Assembly: GCA_964408295.1 (NCBI GenBank)
Contig: CAYOYY010000011.1
Span: forward strand, 9,405 to 73,404
Source: Desulfobacula sp964408295
GTDB lineage: Bacteria > Desulfobacterota > Desulfobacteria > Desulfobacterales > Desulfobacteraceae
Length of the DNA: 64,000 nt
Direction of reading: 5' to 3'
Numbering within the stretch: position 1 is the first letter of the stretch; the number at the start of each line of letters is the position of its first letter. The notes below the pieces were generated by a model, which saw only the letters and a program-made list of their open reading frames with translations, searched no databases and was not told where the DNA came from. Shown here piece after piece: positions 1 to 8,955 of the stretch. The position numbers and the translations under genes were made by a program.

Positions 1-245
1 TCCATGCTGATGGCGCGTTTTTCACATGCCTTTTTAATACCGGTGAGAACCTTTTCCCGGTTGAACTCTTCTCTTCTGTTGTCTTTTTTGATTATCATTA
101 CAGGAGCGTGCTCAATGCGCTCATAAGTGGTGAAACGCTGAAGACAGCCCTGACACTCCCTGCGCCTGCGGACCTCAAATTCCATTTTGCCCGACCGCGA
201 ATCAACCACCCTGGTATTCATATTTCCGCAAAAAGGGCATTTCAT
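1..245 (-). CDS. nrdR: Transcriptional repressor NrdR (3' end cut by window edge)
   Basis: NrdR is the zinc-finger/ATP-cone repressor that senses dATP/ATP and represses ribonucleotide reductase genes. Reading leftward from the ATG at 245, the protein begins MKCPFCGNMNTRVVDSR. It has the Cys4 zinc ribbon (C3, C6, C31, C34) and the basic stretch RRRREC followed by RFTTYERIE that mark the family. The ATP-cone starts near residue 49, and the window edge cuts the gene at about residue 81 of the usual ~150. It follows the dCMP deaminase gene by 12 bases and is the last visible gene of the rpmF-acpP-rpiB-glyA operon, a fitting place next to one-carbon and deoxynucleotide genes. Confidence 0.95.
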   Translation of the reverse strand, partial: MKCPFCGNMNTRVVDSRSGKMEFEVRRRRECQGCLQRFTTYERIEHAPVMIIKKDNRREEFNREKVLTGIKKACEKRAISM

Positions 246-257
246 GTCAATATGTTC

Positions 258-728
258 CTAAATCTCAAGCCGGACAAGATTCACCTTTGCCTGATCAAAC
301 ATTTCCAGGGCAAGGGGATCATCATATCCGTCCCTGTAATAAATGGTTTTTATCCCTGCGTTGATAATCATCTTGGCACAGATGGAACAGGGCTGATTGG
401 TGCAGTAAAGCACAGAGCCCTCAAGTGCAATACCGTGGAAAGCAGCCTGGATAATGGCATTCTGTTCTGCATGAACCCCGCGGCACAATTCATGTTTTTC
501 TCCTGAAGGCACATTAAGACGGGCCCTTAGACAGCCTGTTTCAGCACAATGAGGTATTCTGGAAGGCGCTCCGTTATAACCTGAACACAGAATGCGCTTA
601 TCTTTTACAAGGACAGCCCCGACCTTGCGCCGAAGACAGGTTGACCTGCCCGCAACAAGCTCGCAGATTCCCATGAAATATTCATGCCATGACGGCCTGT
701 CGCTCTGAGGGGCTGCCATTTTTTTCAC
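258..728 (-). CDS. dCMP deaminase / ComEB family zinc deaminase
   Basis: This is a cytidine/deoxycytidylate deaminase-fold enzyme that probably converts dCMP to dUMP for dTMP synthesis. The zinc site is visible as HAEQ (H86, E88) and PCSICAK (C114, C117). A second Cys/His-rich segment (C49 to C66, with H60) is typical of dCMP deaminases. The GTG start at 728 overlaps the glyA stop by four bases, which suggests translational coupling. An ATG at 719 is an alternative start. The position between glyA and nrdR fits a role in thymidylate and dNTP supply. It is called ComEB in competence-oriented annotation, but nothing here suggests competence. Confidence 0.92.
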   Translation of the reverse strand: MKKMAAPQSDRPSWHEYFMGICELVAGRSTCLRRKVGAVLVKDKRILCSGYNGAPSRIPHCAETGCLRARLNVPSGEKHELCRGVHAEQNAIIQAAFHGIALEGSVLYCTNQPCSICAKMIINAGIKTIYYRDGYDDPLALEMFDQAKVNLVRLEI

Positions 729-1957
729 TTTCCTCTATATGCAGGAAAATCCATGCATAGGGATTTTACTTTTTGAGCGGTTTTTTCAATATTTGCCTCA
801 TCATCAAGCACATCACAGATAAATCCTGCAATCTTCCGGCTTGCATCTTCATCAATGCCCCTGGAGGTGACAAGGGGAAGCCCTATTCTTATGCCGCTTG
901 TCACAAATGGGCTTCTCTTTTCATTTGGAACCGAATTCTTGTTCACTGTAAGTCCTGCACGGCCAAGTCTTTCCTCAGCCTGCTTGCCTGTAATATCCCG
1001 GTCTGAAAAATCAACCAGGACCATGTGGTTGTCAGTTCCTCCTGAAACAAGGTTATAACCTCTTTTCATTATTACCTCGGCAAGAGCTGCGGCATTTTTG
1101 ACAACCTGTTTCTGATAGTCCCTGAACGGTTCTTCAAGGGCTTCCTTAAAGGCAACAGCCTTGGCTGCAATAACATGCATCAGAGGGCCGCCCTGAATTC
1201 CTGGAAATATCTGGCTGTTTATCTGTTTTGCAAATTTTTCCGAAGACAGTATAAGTCCTCCGCGCGGTCCTCTCAGGGTTTTGTGGGTGGTCGAGGTTAT
1301 GATATCGGCAAATCCCACAGGGCTTGGATGAAGCCCTGCTGCAACAAGCCCTGCAATATGAGCCATATCCACCATAAAGAAGGCTCCCACTGACTTTGCA
1401 ATCATGGAAAATCCCTTGAAATCAATTATTCTGGGATATGCACTTGCTCCTGCAACAATAAGGTTTGGCCTGTGTTTTTTTGCAAGGTCTTCCACCTGGT
1501 TCAGATCTATTCTCTGGGTTTCTTCCGACAGGCCATAATGGACAAAATCAAAAAGCCTGCCTGAAAAACTTACATTTGCTCCATGGGTAAGATGCCCCCC
1601 ATGGGAAAGATCCATGGCAAGTATCCTGTCTCCCGGATCAAGCAGGGAAAAATATGCAGCCATATTGGCGCCTGAACCGGAATGGGGCTGCACATTGGCA
1701 TATTCGACATTGAACAGGCGCTTTGCCCTTTCAATGGCAAGATCTTCTGCCTGGTCAACAAATTCACACCCGCCATAATATCTTCGTTCAGGATATCCTT
1801 CTGCATATTTGTTGGTAAGAATTGAGCCCTGAGCTTCCATTACAGCAGGGCTTACAATATTTTCAGATGCAATCAGGTTAAGTTCATATTCCTGACGACC
1901 TGTCTCAAGTTCTATGATTTTTGCAATCTGCGGGTCTGTGTCCTTAATATAGCCCAT
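725..1957 (-). CDS. glyA: Serine hydroxymethyltransferase
   Basis: This PLP enzyme interconverts serine plus tetrahydrofolate with glycine plus methylene-tetrahydrofolate in the cytoplasm. The 410-residue length is normal. The PLP-lysine motif TTHKTLRGPRGG is present, with K226 as the Schiff-base lysine. The N-terminal segment NLIASENIVSPAV and the YAEGYPERRYYGG block are also classic. It lies between rpiB and the dCMP deaminase, which consumes the product of the same one-carbon route. The stop overlaps the next start by four bases. Confidence 0.98.
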   Translation of the reverse strand: MGYIKDTDPQIAKIIELETGRQEYELNLIASENIVSPAVMEAQGSILTNKYAEGYPERRYYGGCEFVDQAEDLAIERAKRLFNVEYANVQPHSGSGANMAAYFSLLDPGDRILAMDLSHGGHLTHGANVSFSGRLFDFVHYGLSEETQRIDLNQVEDLAKKHRPNLIVAGASAYPRIIDFKGFSMIAKSVGAFFMVDMAHIAGLVAAGLHPSPVGFADIITSTTHKTLRGPRGGLILSSEKFAKQINSQIFPGIQGGPLMHVIAAKAVAFKEALEEPFRDYQKQVVKNAAALAEVIMKRGYNLVSGGTDNHMVLVDFSDRDITGKQAEERLGRAGLTVNKNSVPNEKRSPFVTSGIRIGLPLVTSRGIDEDASRKIAGFICDVLDDEANIEKTAQKVKSLCMDFPAYRGK

Positions 1958-1999
1958 TTGAATTCATATCCTTCCATATGCCGGTATTTGACCAGTCAG

Positions 2000-2440
2000 T
2001 CATATATCAATACTTTTTATTCTTTCAAGGTGGCGGCCGCCTTCAAATCCTGTATCAAGCCAGGTCTGCACGATTTCAAACGCCAGAATATCTCCTGTCA
2101 CACGTCCGCCAAGGACAAGGATATTGGAATCATTGTGCAACCTGCTCATCTTTGCCGAAAAAATATCAGTGCACAGGGCAGCTCTGACCCCGGGAAAACG
2201 GTTGGCAGTCATTGACATTCCAAGGCCTGTGCCGCACATAAGAATACCCTTTGAAAACCTGCCTTCTGAAACTGCTCCTGCAACTTTTTTGCCGTAATCT
2301 GCATAATTGACAGACGCCTCATCATAGGTACCTGCATCCTGAACTTCAAAGCCCTGGCCCTCAAGATATTCTTTTATCTTTTCCTTGAGTTCAAAGGCTG
2401 CATGATCACTTCCCATGATAATGGGAATTGTTTTATCCAT
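2000..2440 (-). CDS. rpiB: Ribose-5-phosphate isomerase B
   Basis: RpiB interconverts ribose-5-phosphate and ribulose-5-phosphate in the pentose phosphate pathway. The 146-residue protein has the family start IIMGSDHAAFELK and the active-site segment MCGTGLGMSM with the catalytic cysteine C69. The NRFPGVRAA and HNDSNILVLGGR blocks complete the RpiB/LacAB signature. Next to glyA, it supplies nucleotide precursors in the same operon. Confidence 0.96.
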   Translation of the reverse strand: MDKTIPIIMGSDHAAFELKEKIKEYLEGQGFEVQDAGTYDEASVNYADYGKKVAGAVSEGRFSKGILMCGTGLGMSMTANRFPGVRAALCTDIFSAKMSRLHNDSNILVLGGRVTGDILAFEIVQTWLDTGFEGGRHLERIKSIDI

Positions 2441-2474
2441 CTGTCTGGCCCTTTTTGATATTATCTGGTTTTAT

Positions 2475-2708
2475 TTATGATTTGGCCTTGATGAAATCAA
2501 TGGCATCCTGAACTGTAACCAGTTTTTCAGCATCATCATCATCAATTTCAATATCAAAAATTTCCTCCATGGACATTATCAGTTCGACAATGGTCAGGGA
2601 ATCAGCTCCCAGGTCATCTATAAGAGATGCCTCAGGAACAATATCCTCAATATCCACGTTATCAATCTTTTCTGCTATCACCTTTTTTACTTTTGTTTCC
2701 ACAGTCAT
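2475..2708 (-). CDS. acpP: Acyl carrier protein
   Basis: A 77-residue acidic helical protein with the phosphopantetheine site GADSLTIVEL; S37 is the attachment serine. It carries acyl chains in fatty acid synthesis. It follows rpmF by 24 bases and precedes rpiB. The rpmF-acpP neighbourhood is widespread, but the plsX and fab genes that often lie between them are absent here. Confidence 0.97.
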   Translation of the reverse strand: MTVETKVKKVIAEKIDNVDIEDIVPEASLIDDLGADSLTIVELIMSMEEIFDIEIDDDDAEKLVTVQDAIDFIKAKS

Positions 2709-2732
2709 GGCGTAAGAGCGGACTCCTTATAA

Positions 2733-2924
2733 TTAATCTTCATCCTCTTCTTCAGGGGCATTGACATTTCTTCCGTTATAAGCTCCGCACTCAGGGCAGG
2801 CAGTATGGGGAAGTTTGGGCTCCTGGCATTCAGGACATACACTCACTGTGGGAGTGCCTGTTTTATAATGTGTTCTTCTTTTTCTGCCTCTTGCCTTGGA
2901 ACTCTTCTGCTTTGGTACAGCCAT
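2733..2924 (-). CDS. rpmF: 50S ribosomal protein L32
   Basis: The short basic protein begins MAVPKQKSSKARGRKRRTHYK, the L32 hallmark, and has a Cys4 zinc ribbon (C30, C33, C43, C46). The last ten residues are strongly acidic. The start is supported by TAGGAG upstream of the ATG. It is the first gene of the leftward operon and has its own promoter at 2994-3022. Confidence 0.98.
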   Translation of the reverse strand: MAVPKQKSSKARGRKRRTHYKTGTPTVSVCPECQEPKLPHTACPECGAYNGRNVNAPEEEDED

Positions 2925-2993
2925 TGATTTCTCCTAACTATATTATTTCATTTGCATTTTCTTATATTCCACACCAATACAACAAAACATATC

Positions 2994-3022
2994 TAATTAC
3001 CCTAATTACCAAAAACTGTCAA
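2994..3022 (-). promoter_or_regulatory. Sigma70-type promoter for the rpmF operon
   Basis: On the minus strand a perfect -35 TTGACA (3022-3017) is followed after 17 bases by TAATTA (2999-2994). It lies about 70 bases upstream of the rpmF start and points into the rpmF-acpP-rpiB-glyA-deaminase-nrdR operon. Matches were read by eye; the start site has not been mapped. Confidence 0.6.
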
Positions 3023-3100
3023 GACCTTGTTGCTCAATTCAAAGTTTTGTGGTAGTTAAAGGCTCGATTTTATACTCAAACAATATCAGCGGAGAACATG

Positions 3101-4522
3101 ATGGAAAATATTGTTACACGGTTTCCACCCTCACCAACTGGCTACCTGCATATTGGCGGAGCAAGAACAGCACTTTTCAACTGGCTTTATGCAAGAAAAA
3201 CAGACGGGAAATTCATACTCAGAATTGAAGATACAGATGCTGCAAGATCCACAAAAGAATCAGTGGACGCCATACTGGACAGCCTTGAATGGCTTGGAAT
3301 CGACTGGGATGAAGGCCCGTATTTCCAGACACAGCGCCAGGATATTTACAATGAATACATTGAAAAGCTTGTCCAGTCAGGAGCTGCCTATTATTGTTCC
3401 TGCACAAAACAGGAAGTTGATGCCATGCGCGAGCAGGCAAAAAAAAGGGGTGAAAAACCCAAGTACAACGGTCGTTGCCGGAACAGGCAGCTCAAAAAAG
3501 GCCCTGACACGGTTGTACGCCTTAAAACCCCTGATACCGGAGTCACCATTGTAAAGGATATTGTAAAGGGAGATACAGCTTTTCAGAACTGTGAAATAGA
3601 TGATTTTATCATACAGCGCAGTGATGGCTCTGTAATGTACAACCTTGCCGTGGTTATTGATGACCTTACCATGGGTATCAATACCATTATAAGAGGTGAT
3701 GATCACCTGATCAACACTCCCAAGCAGATACTGATTTACCAGGCACTTGGCGCAGACCTGCCTGTATTTGGCCATGTTCCCATGGTTCTGGGTTCTGATA
3801 AATCCCGGCTGAGCAAACGCCACGGAGCCATGTCTGTGGGAGAATACCGTAAAATGGGATTTCTGCCCGATGCCATGATCAATTACCTGGTACGGCTCGG
3901 CTGGTCTCATGGAGATGAGGAATTTTTCACAAGACAGGATCTGATCGAAAAATTTGACCTTGAACACCTTGGCCGTTCAGCTTCCATGTTTGACATTAAA
4001 AAGCTCGAAGCGCTGAATGCAAGGCATATCCAGGCCAAGACAGCGGAAGAACTTGCTGAATCCCTTGTTCCCCGTCTGAAGGACCTGGGAATTGAAGCCA
4101 GGGCTGACAAATTTACAATTGAGGCAATAAAAACCCTTCAGCCAAGAAGCAGAACCCTTGTGGAAATGGCAGAAGCTGCAAGGTTCTATTATGCAGATGA
4201 AATAAACTTTGATGAAAAGGCTGCAAAAAAATTTCTCACACAGGATACAGAACCTGTGCTTTCACGCACTGCCGCACTGATGGAATCACTTGATACCTAT
4301 ACCCAGGAATCACTTGAGCAGATGTTTAAAGCCATAATGGAGGAAACAGGGCTTAAATTCGGAAAAATAGCCCAGCCTCTGAGGGTTGCCATAACCGGAA
4401 CCACAGTAAGTCCGGGAATATTTGAAATGCTGCTTGTGCTGGGATGTAAAAAAACCGTCCAGCGCATAAAAGCTGCTGTCAGCATGATCCATGATAAGGT
4501 TTCAAAGTGCCGAACAATGTGA
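3101..4522 (+). CDS. gltX: Glutamyl-tRNA synthetase
   Basis: This class I aminoacyl-tRNA synthetase charges tRNA-Glu. The signature PSPTGYLHIGGARTALFNW near the N-terminus is the HIGH-type motif, and KSRLSKRHG is the KMSKS-type loop. At about 473 residues it is full length. Two ATGs lie side by side at 3098 and 3101; the GGAGA at 3091-3095 is better spaced for the second. Because gatCAB is present in the window, this enzyme is likely the non-discriminating type that also makes Glu-tRNA(Gln). That is inference, not visible in the motifs. Confidence 0.97.
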   Translation: MENIVTRFPPSPTGYLHIGGARTALFNWLYARKTDGKFILRIEDTDAARSTKESVDAILDSLEWLGIDWDEGPYFQTQRQDIYNEYIEKLVQSGAAYYCSCTKQEVDAMREQAKKRGEKPKYNGRCRNRQLKKGPDTVVRLKTPDTGVTIVKDIVKGDTAFQNCEIDDFIIQRSDGSVMYNLAVVIDDLTMGINTIIRGDDHLINTPKQILIYQALGADLPVFGHVPMVLGSDKSRLSKRHGAMSVGEYRKMGFLPDAMINYLVRLGWSHGDEEFFTRQDLIEKFDLEHLGRSASMFDIKKLEALNARHIQAKTAEELAESLVPRLKDLGIEARADKFTIEAIKTLQPRSRTLVEMAEAARFYYADEINFDEKAAKKFLTQDTEPVLSRTAALMESLDTYTQESLEQMFKAIMEETGLKFGKIAQPLRVAITGTTVSPGIFEMLLVLGCKKTVQRIKAAVSMIHDKVSKCRTM

Positions 4523-4572
4523 TAAACAATTAAATCAACATACCATAAACAGCCCAGCGGGGTATATCCGGC

Positions 4573-7026
4573 ATGAAAAAACTTGTTTTAAGCAGTTTTA
4601 TACTTGTCCCGATAATCATTGCAGCAATTTTTATACACGGGGCATTCATGTATGGAAATCCAGGCTTCAAAGTGGATAAAACCCAGAAAGGGCTGTTGAT
4701 ATCAGGTGTCTATCATTCTTCCAGCCCTGTACAGGAAGGCGACTTCATACTTGAAATTCACGGGCTTACCCACCATGAAATCATGGGATATGCACTGGGA
4801 CTGTTCAACCCACAAAAAGATACGGGAATGGTTGTACTCAGGGGGAGTAAAATCATTCATCTTCCTTACCGGACAGTCCCGTACACAATTTTGTCCATGG
4901 CTGAACTGATATGGCCGATTCTTCTGCTGATAACCGTTTTTCTTATTCTTGGCACCATAGCATTGTACCAGGGAACCGGAGATCCTGCTCCAACACTTTT
5001 TTTTCTCATGCTCTGCAGTCTGTCAGTTTCTCTTTGTGCCACAATCCCCTCTATGATCGGATTTTTATCCCCTGTTTTTTTCTCTTCATCTTTCCTGCTG
5101 CAGGCAGTGTCCAACTGGATTTCATTCGGGCTGTGGGCTCATTTTGCCCTGAGATTTCCTGAACACCGTGATCTTGTAAAACACAGATGGTGGATTCCGG
5201 CAGGCCTATATCTTCTGCCGGCAGCAACAACCATATTGGGCTCGTTTTATGCTGCCGACATGACCCCGGAATTTTTTGGGTGGGTACAGCGCCTCAGAAA
5301 TATTTATCTGCCTTTTATCATCATAGGTGTGTTTTTCAAGCATCTGACAGATTATATAAAAACCTACAACCCCCAGCTTAAAAACCAGATCAAGCTGCCC
5401 ATGATTGCCTACTGGCTGACATTCACACCTTATCTGTTCTTTTATCTGCTGCCAAACCTGATATCTGATGCCCCTTTAATATCCTTCCGTATTGTAGTGT
5501 TTGCATTTTTTATTCTGCCGATGGCATATCTTGGCGCCATACTTAAATACCGCCTTTTCAATATCAACAGGATAATAAGCCGTACCATAGCCTATTTTAC
5601 CGTCATCATCTGTCTTTCCATAATTTATTCCCTGTTCCTTGCAGCAATGAAAAAATGGTTTTTTGGAGACCAGATTCTGTCAAAGGAATTATTCCTGCTT
5701 TTCCTTATAATTGTAAACATAATTTTCCATCCTCTCATCCTCAAGCTGGAACATGTCATACGAAGATTTGTCCTGCGGGATCAGTCCATATCAGTCAAGC
5801 TCATGCATCAGTTCAGCAATAAAATTTCCGCCACCCTTCATCTTCCAGACCTGATAATGCTTGTCATCCGGGAACTGCCTGAGGCAATCCATATAAAATC
5901 CGCAGCCATCATGACATTTGAGGAAAACCGTTCAAGACTGTTCCCTGATCATCTGCGCTTTGGCAAAAAGCCCTGGGTTGAGAGCAGGATTGTGGAAAGG
6001 TTTAAAAACGGAACTTCTCTGTATTTTTCGTGTTCCCTTCAGGAAACAGATGACATGAGAATACGAAAAGAACTTGAAGAAATCAGAAAAACAGGATTTG
6101 ACCTGATATTTCCCCTGAAAGGCGCCACTTCTCTTTCTGCCCTGCTTTTTCTGGGCCCCAAAAACAATGGAAGCCCTTTTAATGAAGAAGATATCCATAT
6201 TCTGGCAAGTTTTGCAAACCAGGCAGGCACTGCCCTGGAAAATGCCATTCACCATGAATTTCTTGTTGAAAGCAAAAAACAGCTGGAAGAAATGTTTGAC
6301 AGAAAAGTGCATTCCGAAAAAATGGCTGCCATAGGTGAGATGACATCGCTTCTGGCCCATGAACTGAAAAACCCTCTGAGTATAATACACAGCTCTGCCC
6401 AGTATCTTGCTGACAGAAAACAGTCCTGGGAAATCACCAGGGAAATGCTGCACTATATTAAAAGCGAAGCAGAACACCTGAATCTTTCAATAAACAGTAT
6501 TCTGAAATTTGCCAGGCAGAAACCGCCGGAATTTGAAAAAATTGACCTTGAACACCACATGCACGACCTTATATCCCAGTGGCAGCGCTCAGACAGTCAC
6601 AAGCCCTTTATTGATATTGTGCTGGATATACAGAAGGGGACATATGTTCACGCGGATTTAAGACAGCTCAATCAGGTATTGTACAATCTTATCCGTAACA
6701 GTGAGGATACAATGGAAAATACAGGGCATATCATAATCAGTGTAACCGGCAGTGCAGATCATGTTCTTATCAGTATTCATGATGACGGGCCGGGTATTCC
6801 TGAAGATATTACCGGGAAAATATTTAAAAAATTCTTCACCACAAAACCAGGGGGACTGGGGCTTGGCCTTGCAGTCTGCCGTCAGATTATACAGGCGCAT
6901 AACGGATCCATCACACTTGAAAACCATGCTGAAGGAGGAGCGCTGGCTGTTGTAAAACTTCCTGTGAAACCACTTACAACACTGAACATGCAGGAAAAAT
7001 TCCAAAGAACACTGCTGAGAGCATAA
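4573..7026 (+). CDS. Membrane sensor histidine kinase (PDZ-like, multi-TM, GAF, HisKA, HATPase)
   Basis: An 817-residue sensor kinase. After a first membrane segment there is a PDZ-like extracytoplasmic region (about 30-100, with LLISGVYHSSSPVQEGDFI). A multi-helix membrane block (about 110-400) follows, giving a ComP-like arrangement. A GAF region (about 430-560) precedes a HisKA domain in which H596 of LLAHELKNPLS is the phospho-accepting histidine. The ATPase domain shows the N box (NLIRNSEDT), the G1 box DDGPGIP and the GLGLGLAV box. It is 16 bases upstream of the NtrC-type regulator, its obvious partner. The signal is unknown; a hydrophobic or membrane-derived cue would suit the architecture. 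Confidence 0.92.
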   Translation: MKKLVLSSFILVPIIIAAIFIHGAFMYGNPGFKVDKTQKGLLISGVYHSSSPVQEGDFILEIHGLTHHEIMGYALGLFNPQKDTGMVVLRGSKIIHLPYRTVPYTILSMAELIWPILLLITVFLILGTIALYQGTGDPAPTLFFLMLCSLSVSLCATIPSMIGFLSPVFFSSSFLLQAVSNWISFGLWAHFALRFPEHRDLVKHRWWIPAGLYLLPAATTILGSFYAADMTPEFFGWVQRLRNIYLPFIIIGVFFKHLTDYIKTYNPQLKNQIKLPMIAYWLTFTPYLFFYLLPNLISDAPLISFRIVVFAFFILPMAYLGAILKYRLFNINRIISRTIAYFTVIICLSIIYSLFLAAMKKWFFGDQILSKELFLLFLIIVNIIFHPLILKLEHVIRRFVLRDQSISVKLMHQFSNKISATLHLPDLIMLVIRELPEAIHIKSAAIMTFEENRSRLFPDHLRFGKKPWVESRIVERFKNGTSLYFSCSLQETDDMRIRKELEEIRKTGFDLIFPLKGATSLSALLFLGPKNNGSPFNEEDIHILASFANQAGTALENAIHHEFLVESKKQLEEMFDRKVHSEKMAAIGEMTSLLAHELKNPLSIIHSSAQYLADRKQSWEITREMLHYIKSEAEHLNLSINSILKFARQKPPEFEKIDLEHHMHDLISQWQRSDSHKPFIDIVLDIQKGTYVHADLRQLNQVLYNLIRNSEDTMENTGHIIISVTGSADHVLISIHDDGPGIPEDITGKIFKKFFTTKPGGLGLGLAVCRQIIQAHNGSITLENHAEGGALAVVKLPVKPLTTLNMQEKFQRTLLRA

Positions 7027-7042
7027 ATAAAGGAACAAGACC

Positions 7043-8365
7043 ATGAAGCATCATATTCTTTTAATAGATGATGAAACAAAACTGCTCAGGATATTGTCCC
7101 TGTTTCTTTCAGGCCGAGGCTTCAAGGTTACAACAGCTTCAAACGGCCAGGAAGCTGTTGAACTGCTGACACGGCAGCTTCCTGATGTTGTGGTCAGCGA
7201 CCTGAAAATGGCACCTGTGGACGGCATGGCTGTTCTGAAATTCTGCCGTCTTAACTGCCCTGAAATACCATTCATACTTCTGACTGCATTCGGATCAGTG
7301 ACAACAGCAGTAAAGGCAATGAAATTCGGCGCATTTGATTTTATTACAAAACCTGTTGACCATGAAAATCTGCTTGAAACCATAAATCAGGCACTTGCCG
7401 AACGCTGTGAAAACACTGCTGCCATGGATGCGCTGATTGGCTCATCACCTGCAATGCAGAAAATAAAACAAGATATCCGTCTTTTTGCATCCACAGACAG
7501 TTCTGTAATGATTACCGGAGAGTCAGGAACAGGAAAGGAACTTGTCGCAAGAGCCATTTATCAGGCATCAGAAAAACACAAAGGCCCCTTTATCAAGGTC
7601 AATTGTGCAGCAATTCCAAAAGATCTCATAGAAAGTGAATTGTTCGGTCATAAAAAAGGAGCTTTTACAGGAGCATTTCAGGACAGGACAGGGGCATTCA
7701 AAAAAGCTGACAATGGAGTATTGTTTCTGGATGAAATAGGAGATCTGCCCATCGGGCTTCAGCCCAAACTGCTGCATGCAGTTGAAGACAAGACCATAAC
7801 CCCTGTCGGTTCAGGCAGGCCCATATCTGTTTCAGTAAAAATTCTGTCAGCCACCAATATGAACCTTGAGAATATGGTCAGGGAATCAAAATTCCGTGCT
7901 GACCTTTTTTACCGCCTCAATACTGTCTGCCTTGAAATGCCTGCCCTTCGGGAGAAAAAGGAGGACATAAGAGAGCTTGCATTTTTTTTCACGAAAAAAT
8001 ACTGCAGGGAATTTAAAAAACCCATGCTTGAAATCTCAGAAAACGTCATGGAACTGCTTGTCAGATATCACTGGCCCGGCAATGTACGCGAGCTGAAGAA
8101 CCTTATTGAAAGGGCATGCATAATATGCACTGACAGCTCCATCTGCCCTGATCACCTGCCTTTGCACATACGCAATACTGCAGAAACTTCAGAGGATCGG
8201 GAATCTTCCGGGCAGACCCTTGATCTGGCAGCCCAGGAACAGGCCCTGCTTTTTGCCGCGCTTGAAAAGAACAACTGGCACCAGTCCAATACAGCAAAGG
8301 ATCTTGGCATTACGCGCAGCGCACTTCGATACAGGCTTCAGAAGTATGGAATCAGAAAAAAATAA
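7043..8365 (+). CDS. NtrC-family sigma54-dependent response regulator
   Basis: A 440-residue regulator with a receiver domain (about 1-120; D53 in VVSDLKM is the phosphorylation site), an AAA+ sigma54-activation domain (about 138-365) and a C-terminal Fis-type helix-turn-helix (about 395-438). The Walker A motif GESGTGKE starts at residue 159. ELFGHKKGAFTGA contains the GAFTGA loop that contacts sigma54, and FLDEIGDLP is the Walker B. It is paired with the upstream kinase and should activate sigma54 promoters elsewhere; none was recognised in this window. Confidence 0.96.
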   Translation: MKHHILLIDDETKLLRILSLFLSGRGFKVTTASNGQEAVELLTRQLPDVVVSDLKMAPVDGMAVLKFCRLNCPEIPFILLTAFGSVTTAVKAMKFGAFDFITKPVDHENLLETINQALAERCENTAAMDALIGSSPAMQKIKQDIRLFASTDSSVMITGESGTGKELVARAIYQASEKHKGPFIKVNCAAIPKDLIESELFGHKKGAFTGAFQDRTGAFKKADNGVLFLDEIGDLPIGLQPKLLHAVEDKTITPVGSGRPISVSVKILSATNMNLENMVRESKFRADLFYRLNTVCLEMPALREKKEDIRELAFFFTKKYCREFKKPMLEISENVMELLVRYHWPGNVRELKNLIERACIICTDSSICPDHLPLHIRNTAETSEDRESSGQTLDLAAQEQALLFAALEKNNWHQSNTAKDLGITRSALRYRLQKYGIRKK

Positions 8366-8378
8366 TTTCAGATTCATA

Positions 8379-8699
8379 TCATGAATGATCTGTAAAACTG
8401 GTTCCGAAACAACCGGTTTCTATATCGGTCCACACAACCCTGCCGGGAATTTTTACTGAAACTTCTGTCCTGTCAAACCTGTCCCCTGTATCAGGCATTA
8501 CAACAAATACCAGCATACTGCCTTTTTCCGGCATGCGCCCTGGTTTGGCCCGGACACAGATTCCCCGTGCATGGACATTGACTGTCCATGCAAATGAATA
8601 TCCTGTCCTGGTGTTTTCATCTGTTCCATCTGAATAAGCCACAGGTATTTTTACAGGCCGCCGTTCATAAATGCGACGTTCTTTTCTTAAATATGGCAT
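8379..8699 (-). CDS. PilZ domain protein
   Basis: A 106-residue single-domain protein. The N-terminal RRIYERRPVKIPV matches the arginine-rich c-di-GMP-binding motif, and NVHARGICVRA fits the second PilZ motif. The C-terminal strand GRVVWTDIETGCFGTSF is characteristic of the fold. It probably acts as a c-di-GMP effector with an unknown partner. It converges on the response-regulator gene with a 13-base gap, so it is not part of that operon. GGTGG eight bases before the ATG supports the start. Confidence 0.88.
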   Translation of the reverse strand: MPYLRKERRIYERRPVKIPVAYSDGTDENTRTGYSFAWTVNVHARGICVRAKPGRMPEKGSMLVFVVMPDTGDRFDRTEVSVKIPGRVVWTDIETGCFGTSFTDHS

Positions 8700-8900
8700 T
8701 AAACAACCACCATTTGGTTTTTATATTAATCTCTGTGTTTACAGGTTTTGACAAAGCACCCTGAAACCTGCCACGCCAATTGCAAAGCAACAGGCATGCC
8801 AGCAATGGATATTCAGATAAAAGCCGGCACTGCCGGGCAATTCAGACAATTTTATGATATGAAGGATAATTTAGAGGTATGATTTTAATGTATGAAAACA

Positions 8901-8930
8901 GCCACAATGGCTGATATCAGCCATTGTGGC
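8901..8930. terminator. 30-base perfect palindrome, probable terminator or protein site
   Basis: A perfect 15+15 inverted repeat with no spacer starts GCCACAATGGCTGAT and ends ATCAGCCATTGTGGC. It lies 26 bases after the stop of the leftward MEMO gene and is followed in that direction by TGTTTTCAT, a weak U-tract. It may end the tgt-hyp transcript. The perfect dyad could also be a protein-binding site. The rest of 8700-8955 shows no gene. Confidence 0.5.
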
Positions 8931-8955
8931 ATATAATACAGACAAATCAAAAAAT

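Noticed and set aside
3377..3967. Long open frame opposite gltX
   Set aside because: It is a shadow of the gltX codons, with no ribosome site and no family features.
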